The notes beneath the pieces are model-generated. The model saw only the letters and a program-made list of their open reading frames with translations, made no database searches and was not told the origin of the DNA. The position numbers and the translations under genes are program-made. This document shows, in pieces, positions 54,597 to 64,000 of a DNA stretch of 64,000 nt (its first letter is position 1; each line of letters opens with the position of its first letter). Origin of the DNA: Lamellibrachia satsuma (taxonomy: Eukaryota; Annelida; Polychaeta; Sabellida; Siboglinidae). The DNA lies in assembly GCA_033239005.1 (NCBI GenBank), contig BSQZ01000121.1, positions 226,001 to 290,000 of the forward strand. Direction: 5' to 3'.

Positions 54597-55566
54597 TATG
54601 GGTAATTGTAGGTCTTATAGGTAAACTGTTGGAGGTATGGGTAAATTGTAGTTATATGTAAATTGTGTGAATTATGGGTAAACTGTAGGAGGTGTGGGTA
54701 AATTGTAGGACTTGTGGGTAAACAATAGGAGGTATGGGTAAATTGTAGGAATTATGGATAAACTGTAGGAGTTAAGGGTAAACTGCAGGAATTATGGGTA
54801 AACTGTAGGAATTAAGAGTAAACTGTAGGAATTATGGGTAAACTGTAGGAGTTAAGGGTAAACTGTAGGAATTATGGGTAAACAGTAGGAAAGATGGGCA
54901 CATTGTAGGAATGAAAGGTAAACTGTAGGAATTATGGGTAAACTGTAGGAAATATGAGTAAACTGTAGGAAAGATGGGCACATTGTAGGAATGAAAGGTA
55001 AACTGTAAGAATTATGGGTAAATTGTAGGAATTATAGGTAAACTGTAGGAGTTATGGGTAAACTGTATGAATTATGGGTAAACTGTAGGAATTATGGGTA
55101 AACTGTAGGAAGTATGGGTAATTGTAAGACTTATAGGTAAACTGTAGGAGGTATGGGTAAATTGTAGGAATTATAGGTAAACTATAGGAGGTATGGGTAA
55201 ATTGTAGGAATTATGGTTAAACTGTAGGAGTTATGGATAGACTGTAGGAATTATTGGTAAACTGTAGGAGTTATGGATAAACTGTAGGAGTTATCGGTAA
55301 CCTGTAGGAATTAAGGGTAAACTGTAGGAATTATGGGTACACTGTAGGAATTATGGGTAAACTGTTGGACTTATGAGTAACTGTAAGAAGTATGGGTAAA
55401 CTGTAGGAATTTTGGATAAACTGTAGGAATTATGGGTAACCTGTAGGAATTATGGGTAAACTGTAGGAGGTATGGGTAAATTGAAGCAATTATGGGTAAA
55501 CAGTACGAGTTATGAGTAAACTGTAGGAATTATGGGTAAACTGTAGGAGTTATGAGTAAACTGTAT
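54597..55566 (+). repeat. 20-bp satellite, left arm, about 48 copies
   Basis: The unit is ggaattatgggtaaactgta with variants in a few positions. Confidence 0.95.
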
Positions 55567-55920
55567 CTGACCACCCCACGCACGCTTGGTGTTGTAATGT
55601 CGCTAGTGACACACCACTACATATAGACACGCTCCATAGAGTAGTAGTGAGTCGAGTGTACCCATTACCTTCTGGTTACCACACCTCACCACCCCCACCA
55701 TAGGGTAATGAGACGATTATAACCATCTGACCAATCCCACGCACGTTTGGTGTCGTATTCTCGCTAGTGACACCCCACTACATATGGACACGCTCCGTAG
55801 AGTAGTAGTGAGTCGAGTGTACCCATTACCTTCTGGTTTCCACACCTCACCACCCCACACCATAGAATAATGAGACGCTAGAGGGTGCTGATACAGTCGC
55901 TAGGGGCGCAGGGGCGCGCG
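55567..55920 (+). repeat. 161-bp GC-rich units, left arm, two copies
   Basis: cccattacct recurs at 55,661 and 55,822, 161 bp apart. Each unit has ccacgcacg, gtagtagtgagtcgagtgta and cacctcacca. Confidence 0.92.
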
Positions 55921-56018
55921 ATTCACCTTTTTCCGCGTAATACACCTTTTTCCTGGAATCGCTCTAATTGCGCGCCCCTACGCCCCTGGCGACTGTATCA
56001 GCACCCTCTAGCGTCTCA
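55870..56018. repeat. Centre of symmetry of the inverted repeat
   Basis: gagacgctagagggtgctga at 55,870 is matched by its reverse complement at about 55,999-56,018; ggggcgc/gcgcccc blocks flank a spacer of about 45 bp containing two caccttttt motifs. Confidence 0.93.
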
Positions 56019-56640
56019 TTATTCTATGGTGTGGGGTGGTGAGGTGTGGAAAAGGTAATGGGTACACTCGACTCACTACTACTCTACGGAGCGTGTCCTT
56101 ATGTAGTGGGGTGTCACTAGCGAGAATACGACACACCAAGCGTGCGTGGGGGTGGTCAGATGGTTATAATCGTCTCATTACCCTATGATGGGGGTGGTGA
56201 GGTGTGGTAACCAGAAGGTAATGGGTACACTCGACTCACTACTACTCTACGGAGCGTGTCCATATGTAGTGGGGTGTCACTAGCGAGAATACGACACCAA
56301 GCGTGCGTGGGGGTGGTCAGATGGTTATAATCGTCTCATTACCCTATGATGGGGGTGGTGAGGTGTGGTAACCAGAAGGTAATGGGTACACTCGACTCAC
56401 TACTACTCTACGGAGCGTGTCCATATGTAGTGGGGTGTCACTAGCGAGAATACGACACCAAGCGTGCGTGGGGGTGGTCAGATGGTTATAATCGTCTCAT
56501 TACCCTATGGTGGGGGTGGTGAGGTGTGGTAACCAGAAGGTAATGGGTACACTCGACTCACTACTACTCTATGGAGCGTGTCTATATGTAGTGGGGTGTC
56601 ACTAGCGACATTACAACACCAAGCGTGCGTGGGGTGGTCA
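55967..56640 (-). repeat. 161-bp GC-rich units, right arm, four copies
   Basis: ggtaatgggtacactcgac starts at 56,054, 56,217, 56,378 and 56,539. The last three spacings are 161 bp. Confidence 0.92.
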
Positions 56641-57724
56641 GATACAGTTTACTCATAACTCCTACAGTTTACCCATAATTCCTACAGTTTACTCATAACT
56701 CCTACTTTTTACCCATAATTCCTACAATTTACCCATACCTCCTACAGTTTACCCATAATTCATAGAGGTTACCCATAATTCCTACAGTTTATCCAAAATT
56801 CCTACAGTTTACAGGTTACCCATAACTTCTACAGTTTACCCATAATTCCTACAGTTTACTCATAACTTCTACAGTTTACCCATACTTCCTACAGTTACTC
56901 ATAACTCCAACAGTTTACCCATAATTCCTAGAGTGTACCCATAATTCCTACAGTTTACCCTTAATTCCTACAGGTTACCGATAACTCCTACAGTTTATCC
57001 ATAACTCCTACAGCTTACCCATAATTCTTACAGTTTATCCATAACTCCTACAGTTTACCCATAATTCCTATAGTTTAATCATAGCTCCTAAAGTTTACCT
57101 ATAATTCCTACAATTTACCCATACCTCCTACAGTTTACCTATAAGTCTTACAATTACCCATACTTCCTACAGTTTACCCATAATTCATACAGTTTACCCA
57201 TAATTCATACAGTTTACCCATAACTCCTACAGTTTACCTATAATTCCTACAATTTATCCATTATTCCTACAGTTTACCTTTCATTCCTACAATGTGCCCA
57301 TCTTTCCTACAGTTTACTCATATTTCCTACAGTTTACCCATAATTCCTACAGTTTACTCTTAATTCCTACAGTTTACCCATAATTCCTGCAGTTTACCCT
57401 TAACTCCTACAGTTTATCCATAATTCCTACAATTTACCCATACCTCCTATTGTTTACCCACAAGTCCTACAATTTACCCACACCTCCTACAGTTTACCCA
57501 TAATTCATACAATTTACCTATAACTACAATTTACCCATACCTCCAACAGTTTACCTATAAGACCTACAATTACCCATACATCCTACAGTTTACCCATAAT
57601 TCATACAGTTTACCTATAACTACAATTTACCATACCTCCTATAGTTTACCCATAACTCCTACAGTTTACCCATAATTCCTACAATTTACCCATACCTCCT
57701 ATAATTTACCCATAAGTCCTACAA
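56641..57724 (-). repeat. 20-bp satellite, right arm, about 54 copies
   Basis: The unit is tacagtttacccataattcc, the reverse complement of the left-arm unit. Confidence 0.95.
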
Positions 57725-59426
57725 GGACGCGGTTGGAGGTAGGAGAAACAGAGGACTATATGATGGACGCAATGTATAAGGAGCCAGGATGTGGTTGGAG
57801 GTAGGAGAGACAGAGGACTTCATGGTGGAGGCAGTGTGTAAGGAGCAAGGATGTGGCTGGAGGTAGGGGCAACAGAGGACAGTATGGTGGACGCAATGTA
57901 TCAGGAGCCAGGATGTGGCTGGAGGTAGGGGAGACGGAGCCTGTATGATGGATGCACTGTATCAGGAGTCAGGATGTGGCTGGAGGTAGGAGCAACTGAG
58001 GAGAGTATGGTGGATGCAATGTATAAGGAGCAAGGGTTTGGCTGGAGGTAGGAAAGACAGAGGACTGTATGATGGACGCAATGTGTACAGAGCCAAGATG
58101 TAACTGGAGGTAGGGGAGACAGAGGACTGTATGATGGACGCAATGTATCGGGAGCCAGGATGTGGTTGGAGGTAGGAGAGACAGGGGACTGTATATGATG
58201 GCCGCAATGTGTCAAGAGCCAGGATGTGGCTGTAGGTAGGAGAGACAGAGGACTTCATGGTGGAGGCAGTGTGTAAGGAGCAAGGATGTGGCTGGAGGTA
58301 GGGGCAACAGAGGACAGTATGGTGGACGCAATGTATCAGGAGCCAGGATGTGGCTGGAGGTAGGGGAGACGGAGCCTGTATGATGGATGCACTGTATCAG
58401 GAGTCAGGATGTGGCTGGAGGTAGGAGAAACAGAGGACAGTATGGTGGACGCAATGTATCAGGAGCCAGGATGTGGTTGGAGGTAGGAGAGACAGGGGAC
58501 TGTATATGATGGCCGCAATGTGTCAAGAGCCAGGATGTGGCTGTAGGTAGGAACAACAGAGGATAGTATGGTGGAGGCAATGTGTAAGGAGCAGGGATGT
58601 GGCTGGAGGTAGGGGCAACAGAGTACAGTATGGTGGACGCAATGTATCAGGAGCCAGGATGTGGCTGGAGGTAGGAGATACAGAGGATAGTATGGTGGAC
58701 GCAATGTATAAGGAGCAAGGGTGTGGCTGGAGGTAGGAAAGACAGAGGACTGTATGATGGACGCAATGTGTCAAGAGCCAGGATGTGGCTGTAGGTAGGA
58801 ACAACAGAGGATAGTATGGTGGAGGCAATGTGTAAGGAGCAGGGATGTAGCTGGAGGTAGGGGCAACAGAGGACAGTATGGTGGACGCATTGTATCAGGA
58901 GCCAGGATGTGGCTGGAGGTAGGGGAGACGGAGCATGTATGATGGATGCACTGTATCAGGAGTCAGGATGTGGCTGGAGGTAGGAGCAACTGAGGAGAGT
59001 ATGGTGGATGCAATGTATAAGGAGCAAGGTTTTGGCTGGAGGTAGGAAAGACAGAGGACTGTATGATGGATGCAATGTGTACAGAGCCAAGATGTGGCTG
59101 GATGTAGGGGAGACAGAGGACTGTATGATGGACGCAATGTATCAGGAGTCAGGATGTGGCTGGAGGTAGGAGAAACAGAGGACAGTATGGTGGACGCAAT
59201 GTATCAGGAGCCAGGATGTGGTTGGAGGTAGGAGAGACAGGGGACTGTATGATGGCCGCAATGTGTCAGGAGCCAGGATGTGGCTGTACGTAGGAATAAC
59301 AGATGATAGAATGGTGGAGGCAATGTGTAAGGAGTAAGGGTGTGGCTGGAGGTAGGAAAGAAGGAGGACTGTATGATGGACGCAATATATCTGGAGCCAG
59401 TATGTGGCTGGAAGTAGGAGCAACGT
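57725..59426 (-). repeat. 62-bp satellite, right arm block 1, about 27 copies
   Basis: Reverse complement of the left-arm satellite. It ends with the arm-terminal sequence ggctggaagtaggagcaacg. Longer blocks (for example 57,840-57,990 and 58,265-58,415) repeat each other, a higher-order structure. Confidence 0.95.
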
Positions 59427-59862
59427 ATACAGTAGTTCTATTTCTGTTATGTAGGAGGAGGAAGGGTGTGAAGAAGCGTCCGTACTAGCGACAGACGAGA
59501 GGAGACGCTCATTACATAGATTAGGTCAGATAATTATTGATTTGTACATTTACTGTATTAAATACACGCCGTTCTAGAGCTGTCTCGGTACTCATAACCC
59601 CCGCTTTTTCCTTGCGTGATGGATGCCTGGTGTCGGTTAGTTGACAGCTGCCGGCCGCTTATCTGTTTCTCTGATTACGGTGGTATTGTTCCGAGGGTTA
59701 CGTCAGCTGTCTGGTTTATTTCTAGCATGCTATATAAATGAGCTGGGATCTTCGTGTCGTCATCACAACCGTCATTATTGCCTTCGTAGTCGTTCAGATA
59801 GATCATGCCTGCCGAACTGGAACCCCTGTTCAGCGTCGGGACCGCGATGTTTCAACTGCAGG
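59427..59862 (+). promoter_or_regulatory. Unique island in the right arm with a TATA-like motif
   Basis: Non-satellite sequence flanked by 62-bp satellite on both sides. It contains gcatgctatataaatgagct at 59,725-59,745, a TATA box-like string, followed by a possible start region, and an attaaa near 59,556. It could be a solo LTR or a promoter remnant. No protein domain recognised. Confidence 0.35.
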
Positions 59863-61743
59863 GATGTGGCTGTACGTAGGAATAACAGAGGATAGTATGG
59901 TGGAGGCAATGTGTAAGGAGTAAGGGTGTGGCTGGAGGTAGGAAAGACGGAGGACTGTATGATGGAGGCAATGTGTAAAGAGTCAGGATTTGGCTGGATG
60001 AAGGGAAGACAGAGGACTGTATGATGGACGCAATGTATCAGGAGTTAGCATGTGGCTGCAGGTAGGAGCAACTGAGGACAGTAGGTGGACGCAATATATA
60101 AGGAGCAAGGTTGTGGCTCGATGTAGGAAAGACAGAGGACTGTATGATGGACGCAATATATCAGGAGCCAGGATGTGGTTGGAGGTAGGAGAGAAAGGGA
60201 ACTCTATGATGGACGCAATGTGTAAAGAGTCAGGATTTGGCTGGAGGTAGGGAAGACAGAGGACTGTATGATGGACGCAATGTATCAGGAGTTAGCATGT
60301 GGCTGCAGGTAGGAGCAACTGAGGACAGTAGGTGGACGCAATGTATAAGGAGCAAGGTTGTGGCTCGATGTAGGAAAGACAGAGGACCGTATGATGGACG
60401 CAATATATCAGGAGCCAGGATGTGGCTGGAGGTAGGGGAGAGAGAGGACAGTATTGTGGACGCAATGTATCAGGAGCCAGGATGTCGCTGGAGGTAGGGG
60501 ATACAGAGGACTGCATAATGGACGCAATATGTAAAGAACCCGGATGTGGCTGGAGGTAGGAGATACAGGGGATAGTATGGTGGACGCAATGTATAAGGAG
60601 CAAGGGTGTGGCTGGAGGTAGGAAAGAAAGAGGACTGTATGATGAGTGCAATGTGTAAAAAGCCAGGATGTGGCTAGATGTTGTGGAGACAGAGGACTGT
60701 ATGACGGACACAATGTATCAGGAGTCAGGATGTGGCTGGAGGTAGGAGATACAGAGGATAGTATGGTGGACGCAATGTATAAGGAGCAAGGGTTTGGCTG
60801 GAGGTTGGAAAGACAGAGGACTGTATGATGGACGCAATGTGTCAGGAGCCATGGTTTTGGCTGTAGGTAGGAACAACAGAGGATAGTATGGTGGAGGCAA
60901 TGTGTAAGGAGTAAGGGTGTGGCTGGAGGTAGGAAAGAAGGAGGACTGTATGATGGACGCAATGTGTAAAGAGTCAGGATTTGGCTGGAGGTAGGGAAGA
61001 CAGAGGACTGTATGATGGACGCAATGTATCAGGAGTTAGCATGTGGCTGCAGGTAGGAGCAACTGAGGACAGTAGGTGGACGCAATGTATAAGGAGCAAG
61101 GGTGTGGCTGGAGGTAGGAAAGACAGAGGACTGTATGATGGACGCAATGTGTAAAGAGCCAGTATGTGGTTGCAGGTAGAAGCAACTGAGGACAGTATGG
61201 TGGACGCAATGTATAAGGTGCAAGGGTGTGGCTGGCGGTAGGAAAGACAGAGGACTATATGATGGACGCAATGTGTAAAGAGCCAATATGTGGTTGGAGG
61301 TAGAAGCAACTGAGGACAGTATGGTGGACGCAATGTACAAGGAGCAAGGGTGTGGCTGGAGGTAGGAGAGAAAGGGGACTGTATGATAGACGCAATGTGT
61401 AAAGAACAAGTATGGGGCTGGAGGAAGGGGAGACATAGAACTGTATGGCGGACGCAATATATCAGGAGCCAGGATGTTGTTGGAGGTAGGAGAGAAAGAG
61501 GACTGTATGATGGACGCAATGTGTAAAGAGCCAGAATGTGGCTGGAGGTAGGGGAGACAGAAGACTTCATGGTGGAGGCAATGTGTAAGGAGCAGGGATG
61601 TGGCTGGAGGTAGGGGCAACAGAGGACTGTATGATGGACGCAATGTATCAGGAGCCAGGATGTGGCAGGAGGTAGGAGAGACAGGGGACTGTATGATGAA
61701 CGCAATGTGTCAGGAGCCAGGATGTGGCTGGAAGTAGGAGCAA
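59863..61743 (-). repeat. 62-bp satellite, right arm block 2, about 30 copies
   Basis: Same orientation as block 1 and ending with the same terminal ggctggaagtaggagcaacg. Blocks of about 250 bp recur (for example near 60,230 and 60,970). Confidence 0.95.
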
Positions 61744-61744
61744 C

Positions 61745-61930
<186 letters not shown>

Positions 61931-61991
61931 GTGTGCCATAAGTCGATATAACAAGTGAGAGTGAGAGTGTCAGATCGACGTCACACCCTCT

Positions 61992-62218
61992 ATGCGCATT
62001 CATGATTCTGCTGGTTTCCTTTTATTCACGTTGATCGTGCGAAAAATGTTTGCTTTTCTTACTCGAGCACCACATCTAGCTGCGTTAGCAACATTTCGGC
62101 GAATTATACATATCGTGACTGCCAACAAGTGCTGTTTTTCTAGCAAGGAATATGGCCACCCAGCTTCCAATAAATCACAATGCAAACCACTTCGGCGCCG
62201 ATTTACCGCGTACTCAAA
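61992..62218 (+). CDS. Possible first exon of a mitochondrial-type protein
   Basis: From Met at 62,046 the frame reads [20 protein letters not shown], then CCFSSKEYG. The first 30 residues have no acidic residue, are Arg/Ala/Leu rich and end in an SS motif, as in mitochondrial presequences. A donor gtaggt follows at 62,219. An in-frame Met also exists at 61,992. No downstream exon was identified, so this is tentative. Confidence 0.3.
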
Positions 62219-62292
62219 GTAGGTCAATGCACATCTGCGGCGTAATTCCGGTGAGATCTTAAGCATTCTTTGACGCACATACACAAATAATT

Positions 62293-62713
62293 CAAGCTAG
62301 AATGCAACACCTGTTTACGCCTAGGTGTTTTAGTCATAAATCGCGTGCAACGAATTAGACACATGAGAGATTGCTGCGGTAAAAAGAAGCAACCCCCTCA
62401 GCTTCCGATGAGCAGTAACACCAGTCGGCATCCATTCATAATTTTCGACATATGTTTTTGGGGTTATCAAAACGCAGACCTACACAGTCGACTTAGCTAA
62501 AACGTTGTCATTTAACCAAGAAATATAAACAGGCATTTGTGTGGATGTTGAGACATACGCAATGCCGACATTGACGATAAACCTTGCAAGATTTGTATTT
62601 TGCAGGTCACCCACAACATCGAACTTAACAGCAGCTTCTAGAAGATCATAGGCTACACCCCCTAATACATGCAGTTGAACAGACGATGTGATACAAGGAG
62701 GAGGCGAGATATC
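62293..62713. repeat. Direct repeat of about 430 bp, copy 1
   Basis: Begins caagctagaatgcaacacct and recurs at 63,561. On the minus strand both copies keep an open stretch with QLHVLGGVAYDLLEAAVKFD and WLNDNVLAKSTV, unrecognised but protein-like. Confidence 0.88.
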
Positions 62714-63560
62714 AATTAGATAATTCCCTACGAATCATCTGTCAAACGAAGATTGGGAATGCATTTGTTGAGAAGCCAAATGCCCAATTCATCCGAGAGA
62801 AAGCTATGGAAACGAAGGTTATTAAGAAGCAACCAGGCATCTTGGTCATTTGCTCAGACGATGTACTGAATCTGAATTATTTAATGAGCACGGAAAATGC
62901 TATCAGGACACTATCCAAGCAGCAATGTGCAAAAGGTCTAAGGAAATAAGACATGTTGCTGGGTGCTAGGGATGCCACAAGAGAGTTTCCAACAATCGCT
63001 CGTCGGTGTGTCCTTCGTTCCTTTATTCTGTTTGTGTTCACTGACGGTTGATAGTAGTAAACGGCAAGATAGGTGTTCTGTAATTGTGCCTAGTGTTATA
63101 TTGTTCGCCTCCATGTAATATCATTCAAATTATGGGCATCGTATGCCTGAGACAACTCCCTCTTGGTCTATTTTACTATCTTGCCTTGTTGGTGTACCAA
63201 CAGTGGATTCATGGACACGAAGTGATTTAGTCAGTTTTTAATTGCATTCAGGTATGCACTGAATGGCATGATAGATGAGATCATAAAACATACGCGCAAA
63301 GAGATACATAAATCTACACGCTTGCGGCTTCGCACAAAGCAAGAATCTTTCGGAAGGTGTCGTAACTTTTAAGTTGCATTGTTTTATGCGTTGAATAGCA
63401 GGAGCAGGAGAGAAAAGGAGAGAGAAAAAGAGAATGCTGCACACGTTAACATTACTTCAATTTTCATAGTTCATTCACGGAGTTGTTTGCTTTGAATAAC
63501 ATGATAGATGAGATGATAAAACATGTGCATAAGAGAGAGAGATATATATAAATCTACACG
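62714..63560. other. Spacer between the direct repeats
   Basis: A further related pair lies inside and at the edge: catgatagatgagat-ataaaaca..aaatctacacgc at 63,268-63,322 and 63,500-63,560. No gene recognised. Confidence 0.55.
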
Positions 63561-64000
63561 CAAGCTAGAATGCAACACCTGTTTACGCCTAGGTGTCTTA
63601 GTCATAAAGAGCATGCAACGAATTAGACACATGAGAGATTGCTGCGGGATTGGTGCGGTGAAAAGAAGCAACCCCCTCAGCTTCCGGTGAGAAGTAACAC
63701 GAATCGGCATCCATTTATCATTTTCAACATATTATGTTTTTGGGGTTTTCAAAACGCAGACCTGCACAGTCAACTTAGCTCAAACGTTGTCATTTAACCA
63801 AGAAATATAAACAGGCATTTGTGTGGATTAAATATGTTGAGACATATGGAATGCCGACATTGACAATAAACTTTTCAAGATTTGTATTTTGCAGGTCACC
63901 AACATCATCGAACTTAACTGCAGCTTCTAGAAGATCATAGGCTACACCCCCTAATACATGCAGTTGAACAGACGATGTGATGCAAGGTGGAGGCGATATA
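63561..64000. repeat. Direct repeat of about 430 bp, copy 2 (cut by the window end)
   Basis: Offset 1,268 bp from copy 1, with scattered differences. It continues to the last base of the window, so the full unit may be longer. Confidence 0.88.

Overview
This is eukaryotic genomic DNA, almost certainly from an invertebrate animal. A mollusc (bivalve-like) is my best guess from the mix of F-type lectin, kringle and sushi modules, CR1-like LINEs, a DIRS element, a Polinton-type protease remnant and tRNA-derived SINEs. The species cannot be read from the sequence. Genes are split into short exons with GT/AG introns, and much of the DNA is (TA)n, (CA)n and other tandem repeat.

Positions 1-41,100 hold the 3' part of one large plus-strand gene. 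I count 27 coding exons. Twelve encode five F-type lectin-like (FTP) domains and one kringle, fourteen each encode one sushi/CCP domain, and the last encodes a transmembrane helix with a short basic tail. Every intron between modules is in phase 1, so the reading frame runs unbroken from 601 to a stop at 40,485. The start and signal peptide lie upstream of the window. The product would be a modular cell-surface receptor or adhesion protein. Two features stand out: the kringle sits as a two-exon cassette between the two halves of FTP domain 4, and FTP domains 2 and 3 are a very recent tandem duplication.

The introns carry decayed mobile elements: a LINE at 8.5-9.9 kb, a minus-strand DIRS fragment at 12.3-13.9 kb, LINE pieces at 17.6-19.8 and 20.9-21.3 kb, a SINE at 24.7 kb, and a near full-length minus-strand CR1-like element at 32.4-36.8 kb with another LINE fragment nested in it.

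Positions 41-53 kb are gene-poor. They contain a roughly 2.3-kb array of a 23-bp minisatellite, a second CR1 fragment, a truncated copy of the receptor's transmembrane exon, a remnant of an adenain-like protease, an orphan VWA half-domain exon, a second SINE, and a 19-copy CCCCG repeat.

Positions 53.3-61.9 kb form a giant inverted repeat. From outside to centre its arms are (CA/TG)n, (TA)n, a 62-bp satellite, a 20-bp satellite and a GC-rich 161-bp unit, arranged in mirror order around about 55,944. It looks like a foldback-type element or an amplified palindrome and is the strongest candidate here for something undescribed. The right end has a possible first exon of a mitochondrial-type protein and a direct repeat of about 430 bp.
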